Positions 16,268 to 25,763 of a DNA stretch of 64,000 bases are shown in pieces. The notes under the pieces were generated by a model. It searched no databases, was not told where the DNA came from, and saw only the letters and a program-made list of their open reading frames with translations. Source of the stretch: Pedobacter psychrotolerans (GTDB taxonomy: Bacteria; Bacteroidota; Bacteroidia; Sphingobacteriales; Sphingobacteriaceae). The number at the start of each line of letters is the position of its first letter. Position 1 is the stretch's first letter. Made by a program: the position numbers and the translations under genes. The stretch is taken from assembly GCF_004340665.1 (NCBI RefSeq), contig NZ_SLWO01000007.1, positions 261,720-325,719 of the forward strand, in the 5' to 3' direction.

Positions 16268-18442
16268 ATGAAAAGCTTAAGAACCATCGCATTAAAAGAG
16301 GCTCAAAACAGAATTTCACCAGAAGTTAAATCACCATCTTCAAAAATTTCTGATTTTTTTGGCGCTAATGTATTTGATAAGAAAAAAATGAGAGATTTCT
16401 TATCTAAGGACGTGTATGAAAAACTGATCTCATCTATCAACCAAGGTGAACTCATTAATTCTGATGATGCTAACCAGATTGCTACGGCTATGAAAGCTTG
16501 GGCAATGAGTGCAGGTGCAACACATTACACGCACTGGTTTCAACCATTAACAGGTACAACAGCAGAAAAGCATGATTCATTTTTTGAGCCAAGCGGCGAC
16601 GGTGCTATCGAAAAATTCGCAGGTAGCGCATTGGTTCAGCAAGAGCCAGATGCATCAAGTTTCCCTAACGGCGGTATCCGTAATACTTTCGAAGCGCGTG
16701 GTTATACTGCGTGGGATCCTTCCTCTCCAGCCTTCATTATGGAAAGCAAAGCCGGTAAAACACTTTGTATTCCAACTGTTTTTGTATCCTACACTGGTGA
16801 AGCACTAGATTATAAAGCACCGTTATTAAAAGCATTAGCAGCACTTGATAAAGCAGCAGTTGATGTTTGCCAATACTTCGATAAAAGCATCACTAAAGTG
16901 AATGCATCTTTAGGTATCGAACAAGAATATTTCTTAGTGGATGAGTCGTTATTTAACGCCCGTCCAGATTTATTATTAACAGGTCGTGCCTTATTCGGAC
17001 ACATGTCTGCCAAAGGTCAGCAGTTAGAAGATCACTATTTCGGATCAATTCCTGAACGCGTTTTCACCTACATGGTTGATTTCGAAAATGAAGCCTTAAA
17101 ATTAGGTATTCCATTAAAAACCCGTCACAATGAAGTAGCACCATCTCAATTCGAATGTGCACCTATTTATGAAGAAATCAACTTAGCGATTGACCACAAT
17201 CAATTGTTAATGGATTTGATGGAAAAAGTTGCCCGCCGCCACCATTTCCGTGTTTTATTACACGAAAAACCATATGCAGGAATCAACGGTTCAGGTAAAC
17301 ACAATAACTGGTCGTTAATTACAGATACTGGTAAAAACTTATTGGCACCAGGTAAAACGCCTAAAAATAACTTAATGTTCCTTGCCTTCTTTGTAAATAC
17401 AATCAAAGCAGTTAGTGAACATGCAGATTTATTACGTGCAAGTATTGCATCAGTAAGTAACGATCACCGTTTAGGTGCTAACGAAGCGCCACCAGCAATT
17501 ATTTCCATCTTCTTAGGTTCTCAATTGAACGATGTATTAGATGAGATTGAGCACTCACGCATCAGCAAAAAAATCAAAGAAGATAATGCACTTTGGTTAG
17601 GTATCCCTAAAATTCCACAAATATTATTGGATAACACCGACCGTAACCGTACCTCTCCTTTTGCCTTTACAGGAAATAAATTTGAGTTAAGAGCAGTAGG
17701 TTCTTCGGCTAACTCTTCAGCACCGATGACGATTTTAAATGCAATCATGGCTGAGCAGTTAACAAAATTCAAAGTTGAAGTAGATAAACTGATTAAGAAA
17801 GGTGATAAAAAAGATATCGCTTTATTAACAGTGATTAAAAAATACATCAAAGAATCTAAATCAATCCGTTTCGAAGGAAATGGTTATAGCCAGGAGTGGG
17901 AAGATGAAGCTGCAACACGCGGTTTATCTAACATCAAAACTACACCAAAAGCCCTTGATGCTTATTTAACAGAAAAATCTGCCGAATTATTTGCTACAAC
18001 AGGAATTTACAGTGTTCGTGAGATTCATGCCCGTCATGAAATCATGTTAGAGAATTTCTACAAAAAATTACAGATTGAGGCACGTGTAATGGGCGAAGTG
18101 GCAAATACTGCTATTATTCCTGCTGCAATTGCCTACCAAAACTCATTAATTGAAAACGTAAAAGGATTGAAAGATTTAGGCATCGAAAGCAAATCTTCTC
18201 TTGAAATTGTAAAGAAATTATCCGAGCATTTAGATATCGTAAAAACAAATATCGATGCGATGTTAGAAGAACGTAAAGTAACCAACAAAATTGAAGATAC
18301 GCGTGAAAAAGCAATTGCTTACGACGAGAAAGTTAAATCTTACTTCGATTTAATCCGTTATCATGCAGATAAATTGGAGCAAATTGTTGATGACAGCGTT
18401 TGGCCTCTACCAAAGTTCAGAGAATTGTTATTCATGAAATAA
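16268..18442 (+). CDS. glnN: glutamine synthetase, type III
   Basis: A 724-residue GSIII that makes glutamine from glutamate, ammonia and ATP. It has the GSIII N-terminal region (FGANVFDKKKMRDFLSKDVY) and the catalytic core: HYTHWFQPLTG, SLGIEQEYFLVD (metal-binding Glu), RHNEVAPSQFECAPIYEE, GINGSGKHNNWSL (ATP/Glu binding) and NRTSPFAFTGNKFELRAVGSSANS. Length fits GSIII, about 1.5 times GSI. This family is the main GS of Bacteroidota. Monocistronic: own -7 box upstream and a strong terminator downstream. Confidence 0.96.
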   Translation: MKSLRTIALKEAQNRISPEVKSPSSKISDFFGANVFDKKKMRDFLSKDVYEKLISSINQGELINSDDANQIATAMKAWAMSAGATHYTHWFQPLTGTTAEKHDSFFEPSGDGAIEKFAGSALVQQEPDASSFPNGGIRNTFEARGYTAWDPSSPAFIMESKAGKTLCIPTVFVSYTGEALDYKAPLLKALAALDKAAVDVCQYFDKSITKVNASLGIEQEYFLVDESLFNARPDLLLTGRALFGHMSAKGQQLEDHYFGSIPERVFTYMVDFENEALKLGIPLKTRHNEVAPSQFECAPIYEEINLAIDHNQLLMDLMEKVARRHHFRVLLHEKPYAGINGSGKHNNWSLITDTGKNLLAPGKTPKNNLMFLAFFVNTIKAVSEHADLLRASIASVSNDHRLGANEAPPAIISIFLGSQLNDVLDEIEHSRISKKIKEDNALWLGIPKIPQILLDNTDRNRTSPFAFTGNKFELRAVGSSANSSAPMTILNAIMAEQLTKFKVEVDKLIKKGDKKDIALLTVIKKYIKESKSIRFEGNGYSQEWEDEAATRGLSNIKTTPKALDAYLTEKSAELFATTGIYSVREIHARHEIMLENFYKKLQIEARVMGEVANTAIIPAAIAYQNSLIENVKGLKDLGIESKSSLEIVKKLSEHLDIVKTNIDAMLEERKVTNKIEDTREKAIAYDEKVKSYFDLIRYHADKLEQIVDDSVWPLPKFRELLFMK

Positions 18443-18468
18443 ATCTAAATCGTAAGGTTAAAGGTATA

Positions 18469-18502
18469 GGGCGTAAGGTTAAAACTTTACGCCCTTTTTT
18501 TT
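18469..18502 (+). terminator. terminator after glutamine synthetase gene
   Basis: Stem GGGCGTAAGGTT / AACTTTACGCCC (one G-U pair) followed by eight T. Confidence 0.85.
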
Positions 18503-18555
18503 GATCAGGATTTTAAAGATTTGAGGATTATAAGATCAAAGTGTAAAATTTCTTT

Positions 18556-18797
18556 CATCTCTTATATGAGAAAACATTACATATCTATCACTACAAATGA
18601 ACTTAAATTTCTCAGGTGGTATGCACACAAAAAAGAATGATTAAACCATTCTCCTTTTAGCAATAGATTAAAACTTAAATGTTCTTACATTCCTTATATG
18701 GTAAAACATTACATATTTATCTCCCGAAACATCAAGTAAACTTAAATTTCTAAAGTGGTAGAACACAAGAAAGAATGATTAAACCATTCTCCTTTTA
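18556..18797. repeat. two direct repeats of about 105 bp before purM
   Basis: Copy 1 (about 18556-18660) and copy 2 (about 18691-18797) share TTATATG, AAAACATTACATAT, AAACTTAAATTTCT, and AGAATGATTAAACCATTCTC followed by CTTTT. The last phrase holds the hairpin GAATG-ATTAAAC-CATTC. The spacer holds TGTTCTTACATTCC, which recurs in the array at 53790-54281. Confidence 0.75.
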
Positions 18798-18821
18798 ACT
18801 TTAGTGTTTCCCTTCAAAAGC

Positions 18822-18829
18822 TTATCTTT
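18822..18829 (+). promoter_or_regulatory. -7 box of purM (TATCTTTG)
   Basis: TAnnTTTG match only 8 bp before the ATG at 18838, which would give a nearly leaderless mRNA. Confidence 0.4.
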
Positions 18830-18837
18830 GCCGCAAC

Positions 18838-20019
18838 ATGAGTGATAACAGGTACAATCAGCGTGGCGTTTCTGCCTCAAAAGAAGATGTGCATAATGCC
18901 ATCAAAAATATTGATAAAGGAATTTTCCCAAAAGCATTCTGCAAAATTATTCCGGATATTTTAGGTGGTGATGAGTTATTTTGTAATATCATGCATGCTG
19001 ATGGCGCTGGTACAAAATCATCACTTGCCTATGTTTACTGGAAAGAGACAGGTGATATTTCAGTTTGGAAAGGTATTGCTCAAGATGCCATTATCATGAA
19101 CATTGATGATTTAATTTGCGTTGGTGCTACCGATAATATCCTGCTCTCCTCAACAATAGGACGTAACAAAAATTTAATTCCTGGTGAAGTAATTGCTGCA
19201 GTAATCAATGGAACAGAAGAAATTCTCACTGATCTCCGCGAACAAGGAATTTCCATCTATTCAACAGGCGGTGAAACTGCTGATGTTGGTGACCTGGTAA
19301 GAACTATTATTGTAGATTCTACAGTGACCTGCCGGATGAAACGCGATGATGTTATCAGTAATGACAATATTAAATCTGGTGATGTTATTGTGGCCTTAGC
19401 TTCCTACGGACAAGCTACATATGAAACAGAATACAATGGCGGAATGGGTTCCAACGGACTCACCTCTGCACGTCATGATGTTTTTGATAAATCAGTTGCC
19501 AATAATTATCCAGAAAGCTTTGACTCAGCAGTACCGTTTGATTTGGTCTTCTCTGGTCAAAAGAAATTAACAGATGAAATCGAAATTGAAGGTTTTGGCA
19601 AAACAACTATTGGAAAGCTGGTACTATCCCCAACCCGTACTTATGCACCAGTAATTAAAAAAATATTAGCTAAACATCGCCAAGAAATCAATGGTATTGT
19701 ACATTGCAGTGGTGGTGCACAAACCAAGGTATTACATTTTGTTAATGATGATATCCATGTCATTAAAGATAATCTTTTTCCTGTTCCTCCTTTGTTTTCA
19801 TTAATCCAGGAACAATCAAGTACAGACTGGAAAGAAATGTATAAGGTTTTTAATATGGGCCACCGCATGGAGCTTTACGTACCACAGGAAATTGCTGAAA
19901 GCATTATTGAAATATCTAAAAGCTTCAATATAGATGCACAGATAATCGGTCGTGTAGAGAAAAGTGAGCAGAAACAAGTTACCATCAAAAGCGAAAAGGG
20001 AACTTTTATTTATAATTAA
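18838..20019 (+). CDS. purM: phosphoribosylformylglycinamidine cyclo-ligase (AIR synthetase)
   Basis: A 393-residue PurM-type protein, purine synthesis step 5 (FGAM + ATP to AIR). Motifs: HADGAGTKSSLAYVYWKETGD (the usual D-G-x-G-T-K site), AQDAIIMNIDDLICVGA, YSTGGETADVGDLVRTI, YGQATYETEYNGGMGSNGLTSARHDV and a C-terminal HCSGGAQTKVLHF. The Bacteroidota form is longer and more divergent than E. coli PurM (345 residues). Alternative: another AIRS-fold ATPase, less likely given GGETADVGDLV. Followed by a terminator. Confidence 0.88.
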   Translation: MSDNRYNQRGVSASKEDVHNAIKNIDKGIFPKAFCKIIPDILGGDELFCNIMHADGAGTKSSLAYVYWKETGDISVWKGIAQDAIIMNIDDLICVGATDNILLSSTIGRNKNLIPGEVIAAVINGTEEILTDLREQGISIYSTGGETADVGDLVRTIIVDSTVTCRMKRDDVISNDNIKSGDVIVALASYGQATYETEYNGGMGSNGLTSARHDVFDKSVANNYPESFDSAVPFDLVFSGQKKLTDEIEIEGFGKTTIGKLVLSPTRTYAPVIKKILAKHRQEINGIVHCSGGAQTKVLHFVNDDIHVIKDNLFPVPPLFSLIQEQSSTDWKEMYKVFNMGHRMELYVPQEIAESIIEISKSFNIDAQIIGRVEKSEQKQVTIKSEKGTFIYN

Positions 20020-20036
20020 GATTATTACATTTAAAT

Positions 20037-20074
20037 AAAAATAGGCTTTGGATAAAACCCAAAGCCTATTTTTA
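20037..20074. terminator. terminator after purM
   Basis: Stem ATAGGCTTTGG / CCAAAGCCTAT flanked by A and T runs, so it could work on either strand. Confidence 0.85.
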
Positions 20075-20141
20075 TTTGAGAATAATTGTAATATTTCTAA
20101 GTCAAGAAAAACCAGTCGGCACAGATTAATATCTTCGTGGC

Positions 20142-20936
20142 ATGAAAAGAATAATTGTAACATGCGCACTCATATGTATGGCCTTCCTTTTTGGCTCCTG
20201 GGGATTTTTCGGACACAAAACTGTTGCCTCTATCGCAGAAAAACATCTGACTGATGAGGCTAAACAAGCCGTTAAAGAGTTGCTTGGCAAAGAAACGTTA
20301 GCAGATGTTGCATCCTGGGCTGACGAGGTTCGCAATCAGCCTGAATACAAGAATACAGCCGGATGGCATTTTGTTAATCTACCTTTGGGCTTAAACCGTC
20401 GAAGATTCAAAGACTCCATCGAAAGCTTAAAAAATAAAAACCTGTTAACAGCGTTGGCATTAAATGAATCGATAATCAAAGATCCAAATGCAACTAAAGA
20501 TCAGAAGATGATTGCTTTAAAATTTATTGTGCATTTAGTGGGAGATGCCCATCAGCCCATGCATGTAAGTCGTGCAGAAGATAAGGGTGGAAATACCATC
20601 CAGGTTCAGTTTGATGGAAAAGGAACTAACCTTCACTCCCTTTGGGATAGTCGTCTGTTGGATCACCAGGGACTTAGCATTACTCAGCTCGTGGCAAAAG
20701 ATGATATAGGCAAATCTAAAATAAGGAAATGGCAAAGAGCCACCCCAGTTGACTGGTTATTCGAAAGTTACAAAATCAGCTCTAAGCTTTATCAGGAAGT
20801 TGAAAAGAATAATAAATTAGACGAGGCTTATTACCAATCTCATATCGCTATTGCAAATAAAAGAATAGAAATGGGTGGGATCCGTTTAGCTGGGGTATTG
20901 AATGAGTTGTTTAAAAATGGAATTAGCTATAAATAG
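20142..20936 (+). CDS. S1/P1-type nuclease, secreted
   Basis: A 264-residue zinc-dependent single-strand nuclease/phosphatase family protein. The signal peptide (about residues 1-19) is followed directly by WGFFGHK, and the mature N-terminal Trp is the first Zn ligand of this family. Further ligands are in GHKTVASIAE, DVASWADEV, WHFVNLP, HLVGDAHQPMHV and the HSLWDSRLLD motif. All are present, so the enzyme should be active in the periplasm or outside, releasing nucleotides from nucleic acids. It has its own terminator. Confidence 0.92.
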   Translation: MKRIIVTCALICMAFLFGSWGFFGHKTVASIAEKHLTDEAKQAVKELLGKETLADVASWADEVRNQPEYKNTAGWHFVNLPLGLNRRRFKDSIESLKNKNLLTALALNESIIKDPNATKDQKMIALKFIVHLVGDAHQPMHVSRAEDKGGNTIQVQFDGKGTNLHSLWDSRLLDHQGLSITQLVAKDDIGKSKIRKWQRATPVDWLFESYKISSKLYQEVEKNNKLDEAYYQSHIAIANKRIEMGGIRLAGVLNELFKNGISYK

Positions 20937-20985
20937 TATTAATAAATACATATAGCTAAAAAGCTCTTTTCGTTTTAAAATAAAA

Positions 20986-21018
20986 AAAGGAGCAGGAATG
21001 ATTAATTCCTACTCCTTT
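20986..21018. terminator. terminator after S1/P1 nuclease gene
   Basis: Stem AAAGGAGCAGGAAT / ATTCCTACTCCTTT with one mismatch and a 5-nt loop. It sits between convergent genes and probably serves both. Confidence 0.75.
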
Positions 21019-21094
21019 CTACCCTCTTTTAACAGGGAATTTTGAATGCGCCCCTGAGATATTAACGCCTTAGATATTGTGATTTAACAATAAT

Positions 21095-21682
21095 CTACAA
21101 AGCAGCTCTTAATCCAAATTCAGAAAGTGCGAAAGTATACTCAGCAAGAGTTGTATTTGATGCATCCTGAGCTACAATAATAATACTTGTTCCTCTTGAT
21201 TGAGACGCAACGTTATTACTTACTGTAAATAAACCTTTCCCTATATCACTTAATTTAAATGTGTAGGTAAGCCCCCAAACAATGTTATTAGCATTACCAT
21301 AAGCACCAATTGCTGTTACAACTGGAGCACTCGCAACCGGAGTTGCTGTTGGTGCAAGCGAAACATTAGTTGCTGTGTAAAGCTGCGTTCTTACAGAACT
21401 ACTTACCGCAGATGCACTTGTTTGAGTATTGGTTAGATAATATACAGTTAATTTTGGAATTACTTTAGATGGGAAAAGTTTTTCACCAACAATGTAATTT
21501 AAAGTTACAACACTTGTTCCAACTGTACCTGTCGCTGATATAGCAGTGCCTTTTGCTAATTCGATAGTTGTTGCGCCAGTACCTGAAACCTCTTTTTCAG
21601 CGTTAGGGTCCTTTTTACAAGCAGTCATTGATAAAACAATGACACTTGCAGCAACCATAACTTTTGATAATATATTTTTCAT
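21095..21682 (-). CDS. small lipoprotein downstream of an Oar-like receptor
   Basis: A protein of about 195 residues. The start at 21682 (MKNILSKVMVAAS) is preferred over 21691. A signal peptide ends in the lipobox SMTAC, followed by KK, which in Bacteroidota can precede surface export. The rest is Ser/Thr/Ala/Val rich with beta-strand character and no known motif. It begins 26 bp after the TonB-dependent receptor stop on the same strand and is probably co-transcribed, like a SusD-type partner in position but not in sequence. Function unknown. Confidence 0.65.
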   Translation of the reverse strand: MKNILSKVMVAASVIVLSMTACKKDPNAEKEVSGTGATTIELAKGTAISATGTVGTSVVTLNYIVGEKLFPSKVIPKLTVYYLTNTQTSASAVSSSVRTQLYTATNVSLAPTATPVASAPVVTAIGAYGNANNIVWGLTYTFKLSDIGKGLFTVSNNVASQSRGTSIIIVAQDASNTTLAEYTFALSEFGLRAAL

Positions 21683-21708
21683 TTTGATCAATTTAAAATT
21701 TTACAGCC

Positions 21709-24700
21709 TTAGTTAAAGTTATAACGTACACCAAACTGCATGTAATAGGTTGAAGATATGGTTTGTGAAGTACCAAATGATTCTCTTACAATATCACCTT
21801 GAGTATTAGCCAATCTAAATGTTGGTTTAGTTGTAGCGCTGATTGATGACACATTTTGAGGAACAAGGATTGCAGAGTTGTTTGCAAAGTTCACATTACC
21901 CCACTTACGGTTTAATAAGTTACCTACGTTAAAGATATCAACTGTAAATTGGAATGAGTTCTTAGTATTTCCAAAGTTTTTGAAAATTTCCTGAGTTAAT
22001 CTAAGATCAAACTGATTTCTCCAAGGTAACAAAGCACCATTACGCTCTGCATACTGACCTTTATGTTTACTTAAATAAGGATCATTTTCAATGTAGTTCG
22101 CAAAAATATCACTTTGCTCTTGTGCAGAATATGCTCTGGCATAACCGGTTGTTCCAGCAGGAATATTAGTAAATGTAATTTCAGAAGCATCACGTGGAAT
22201 GTAGATCAAATCATTTGTTTGTCCATCGCGGTTGAAATCTGCACTATAGTAGTAAGAATATCTTCCTTGTTGTGAACCTTGATAGAATACAGAGAATGAA
22301 GTGGCTAAATTCTGAATGTATTCTTTTCTGTATGAAATACTTGCGATAATACGATCAGGCAATAAATTCTGAGAATAACTTAATGTTGGGTTATTTGAAT
22401 TTGTTGAGGTGTATGGAATAGACCATAAGTTTAACAACTGATCACCACTACCATCGCCAAAATTACGTTGATCAGAACGGGTGTATGCAATCATTGCAGA
22501 TAAACCACTGCTAAATTGTTTTGTTAATTGTGCTGTTGCTTGCCAGTTGTAACCACCTTTAGCATTCGTCATTTGAACAACATTCAATGCAGATGTACCA
22601 GTTGCACTTGGAAGACCAGCACCAGTAATATTGACTACTTGTCTTGAATTAACAGAACTACCGTAGAATGGTCTGTTATCTGGATAACCAGCAATGTTTA
22701 AATTTGTTGGATCTTTTAAGTTTACGTTTTTAGCAACTGCTACGTTAAGGTCTTTACCATAAATACCTTCTAAAGTAGCTACTATTCCGCCTGGCAATTT
22801 AAAATCTACAGCTAAGCTTGATTTCCAGGTTTGAGGAAACTTAAGATCAGGAGCCATTGAACTGATTGTTCCAGGGATACTTGTTCCAGCTGCAGGAGCA
22901 GGAGTAGTTAAGTTAGGTGCAATGCTAGGATTAAAGAAAGGTGTTGAAGAACCTGAATAAACCTGAGTATATTGAAGTAAACCAGCATCACCTGATTGAG
23001 AAACAATCCATACAAAAGGCACACGACCTGTAAATATACCAGAACCACCACGAACTTGTAATGAACGATCACCCATTACGTCCCAGTTGAAACCAAAACG
23101 AGGAGAATAAGTTAATTTAGCATCTGGTAAAACACCTGTATCAATTTTTTGACCGTTTGCAAAAGTCTGAGCAGCTACTAAAGGATGTGTTTTGATTTCG
23201 GAAACATCTGGATAAGTTGCTTGCTCGAAACGAATACCAGCTGTAACTTTTAAGCGATCAGAGATGGTAAACTCATCTTGTAAATAAGCAGAATATTGAG
23301 CGAATTTAAAGCTAGGAAAAGCTTGAGATCCATCTGATGTTAAAGGGTAAGTAACGGAATATTGTAATGGTCTGGCGTTGTTATAAAAATCATCATAAGA
23401 AGCAAAAGTATAAAAACCTGTACCAAAACGTTGGAAACCGTTTTTGGTTGTACTAAATTCTGCTTGAGCACCCAAGGTAATATTGTGTTTACCTAGAGCC
23501 AATGTTAAATCATCACTATAAGTATAACCTTTAACATCTCTTAAGTTACCATAAGTAAATGGCTCATAACCAAAAGTAGTTAATACGTTACCTGCAGATG
23601 TACCACTTTGCGTGTTATTTAAGATATCTACCAAAGGGAAAGGAGAACTATCAGAAGTTCTAGGATCATTTTGGTGAGAATAAGTAGCACGGGCTACGTT
23701 AGTTATTTTACTACCGAAGTTGGAGTTTAATTCCGCTACAGCAGAATATAAGTTAGCAGCCTGATAGTAGTTAGAATTTGAAAAATTTAAACCAGCATTT
23801 GTATTTGAACCAGATCTATTGTTACCGTAACCTAAGTTACCCGTTACGCCAGAACCAGTAACTGAAGTACTAGCTGAACTTGGTGATTTACTTTCTACTT
23901 GATTATAACGAACACTGAAGCGATGATTTTTTGAAATATTCCAATCTAATCGTGCAAACATCTTTTCATTATCACTAATATTAGAATAACCTTGGTAAAC
24001 ACCAGGATCATAATTATAGGTAGAAAGCAGGTAAGATTTTAAACGATCCAAGTCAGTTGAAGTTGCCGGAGCAACAGTCGATACGCCACTGTTATATGGT
24101 AAACTTGAAGTTGCAGCGATTCTATTATTTCCTGGCTCAATAGTATGTTTCTTTTCGTAGTTTACGAAGAAGAATAATTTATCTTTAACAATTGGACCAC
24201 CTAAACTAAAACCGTAATTTTTCTCATCTAATTTTTGTAAAGATGGGATCCTGTAAGATTCACCAATTCTTTTACCCTGATTGTCTTCATTCCTCATGGT
24301 ATAAAATGCATTACCAGAAAAAGTATTGGTTCCTGAACGTGTAACAGCTGTTACTGAACCACCTGTAAATCCAGATTGACGAACATCATAAGGAGTTACA
24401 TTGATTGAAATCTGCTCTAATGCATCAATTGAAATTGGAGAGCCTCCTGCAGGAATATTCTGACCAATACCAAACTGATTATTAAAGTTTGCTCCATCTA
24501 CGGTAAAATTATTGGAGCGGTAGTTACCACCACCAATTGATGTACCATTTGCCTGAGGCGTTAAACGTGTTAAATCGTTAACGCTACGTGTAATAGTTGG
24601 TAAAGATTGGATTTGTTGTCTGGTTATAACAGTATTAGCGCCACTCTTATTAGAATTCATAATAGCGTTATTACTTTGACCAACAACTTTAACTTCTGCA

Positions 24701-25053
24701 AGAGTAGAACTGTTGTCAACTAAAGTTACATTTTCTAAATAAGGCTCACCTAATTTTAAATAAACTTCTGTTTGTTTTTCTGGTCTGTACCCAATGAAAC
24801 TAATTTCAATAGTGTAAGGTCCACCTACACGCATACCACCTATAGTGAAACGGCCATCACTATTGGTTGATACAGAATAAACTGTTCCGGTTGGGGTATG
24901 GGTAGCTTTTACACTTGCACCAGGTAGAGCACCTTTGGCATCCTTGATAGTACCTGTCATTGATGATGTAGTTACCTGCGCATTTGCAACAGATATAAAG
25001 CCTACAAAAGCAATAACAATTACTACAATCTTAAATAGTAAAGTTTTTTTCAT
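21709..25053 (-). CDS. TonB-dependent receptor, Oar-like with carboxypeptidase-regulatory domain
   Basis: A 1114-residue outer-membrane receptor. The signal peptide (about residues 1-25) ends VANAQ. Residues about 28-115 form a carboxypeptidase-regulatory-like domain (SMTGTIKDAKGALPGASVKA and DGRFTIGGMRVGGPYTIEISFIGY). The plug follows (about 125-245: LPTITRSVNDLTRLTPQANG, FTVDGANFNNQFG), then a beta-barrel ending YYMQFGVRYNFN with a C-terminal aromatic-x-x outer-membrane signature. It resembles Myxococcus Oar and related receptors, which differ from SusC. Substrate unknown. The neighbouring lipoprotein is probably a partner. Confidence 0.9.
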   Translation of the reverse strand: MKKTLLFKIVVIVIAFVGFISVANAQVTTSSMTGTIKDAKGALPGASVKATHTPTGTVYSVSTNSDGRFTIGGMRVGGPYTIEISFIGYRPEKQTEVYLKLGEPYLENVTLVDNSSTLAEVKVVGQSNNAIMNSNKSGANTVITRQQIQSLPTITRSVNDLTRLTPQANGTSIGGGNYRSNNFTVDGANFNNQFGIGQNIPAGGSPISIDALEQISINVTPYDVRQSGFTGGSVTAVTRSGTNTFSGNAFYTMRNEDNQGKRIGESYRIPSLQKLDEKNYGFSLGGPIVKDKLFFFVNYEKKHTIEPGNNRIAATSSLPYNSGVSTVAPATSTDLDRLKSYLLSTYNYDPGVYQGYSNISDNEKMFARLDWNISKNHRFSVRYNQVESKSPSSASTSVTGSGVTGNLGYGNNRSGSNTNAGLNFSNSNYYQAANLYSAVAELNSNFGSKITNVARATYSHQNDPRTSDSSPFPLVDILNNTQSGTSAGNVLTTFGYEPFTYGNLRDVKGYTYSDDLTLALGKHNITLGAQAEFSTTKNGFQRFGTGFYTFASYDDFYNNARPLQYSVTYPLTSDGSQAFPSFKFAQYSAYLQDEFTISDRLKVTAGIRFEQATYPDVSEIKTHPLVAAQTFANGQKIDTGVLPDAKLTYSPRFGFNWDVMGDRSLQVRGGSGIFTGRVPFVWIVSQSGDAGLLQYTQVYSGSSTPFFNPSIAPNLTTPAPAAGTSIPGTISSMAPDLKFPQTWKSSLAVDFKLPGGIVATLEGIYGKDLNVAVAKNVNLKDPTNLNIAGYPDNRPFYGSSVNSRQVVNITGAGLPSATGTSALNVVQMTNAKGGYNWQATAQLTKQFSSGLSAMIAYTRSDQRNFGDGSGDQLLNLWSIPYTSTNSNNPTLSYSQNLLPDRIIASISYRKEYIQNLATSFSVFYQGSQQGRYSYYYSADFNRDGQTNDLIYIPRDASEITFTNIPAGTTGYARAYSAQEQSDIFANYIENDPYLSKHKGQYAERNGALLPWRNQFDLRLTQEIFKNFGNTKNSFQFTVDIFNVGNLLNRKWGNVNFANNSAILVPQNVSSISATTKPTFRLANTQGDIVRESFGTSQTISSTYYMQFGVRYNFN

Positions 25054-25109
25054 CCTTTGTTTTTTAAATGTTTGTTGTTGAATAATAAATTGGAGTGATT
25101 TTATTGCTG

Positions 25110-25117
25110 CAAATGTA
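25110..25117 (-). promoter_or_regulatory. -7 box of the Oar-like receptor (TACATTTG)
   Basis: TAnnTTTG match 56 bp before the receptor start. Just upstream (25130-25165) the half-site TTAAC/GTTAA recurs five times, a possible regulator site. Confidence 0.4.
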
Positions 25118-25763
25118 TGTATTAAACTTTAACACATTTTAACATCCAATGTTAAATTTACGTTAACAAACTCAAAACTTTTCAACAATTCATTTTTCTA
25201 TTTAACACCATAACTTTCACTTTATCAAAGGATTGATCGAATAACAAAATAATTATTAAAAAACTAAGTTAAAATTTAAAGATAACGCAGTAAATGCTGG
25301 ATAAATCTATTAGTTCACTAATTATCTTTATTTAACGATAACGATTTTTAAGAATTTTATCAAACAATAAATACATCAATAGTAATTTTACAGATATTAT
25401 TTGAAAAAGATGAAAAATTAAGAGGTTTTGACATGATTGGTATCGATTTACCAGCAGAAGCAAATTTTCTGGAATAATTTTGAATAGGTAGCCAAATAAT
25501 ATAATTTCATTCTTATGATCTGTAACAAACCTTCATTGTAAATTTTGTAGTTTTTACATCACTATCTCAATAATCACCATATCAATTAACATTTTTTTTT
25601 TAGTTTTGGGCTGTTGCTGAGTAATTGAAAAAGCTTAGCTATATAATATGGAAACATTAAAGATGTTAAAATGAGATCAACCTTCTAGGTCTGAGACTTT
25701 TTCATCAGAAAATTACATCAATAAAAAAGAAACAATTAAAAAGCAAATCTCTATATAATAGAT
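25118..25763. other. AT-rich intergenic between divergent receptor and lpdA
   Basis: About 640 bp with no supported gene. Only very short frames occur (e.g. a 14-codon frame from 25433). It must hold the lpdA promoter, but no clear TAnnTTTG with a TTG partner was found close to 25764. Confidence 0.4.

Noticed and set aside
25118..25763. Riboswitch or small gene in the receptor/lpdA gap
   Set aside because: No known riboswitch motif or terminator-linked structure visible; only AT-rich sequence and tiny frames.
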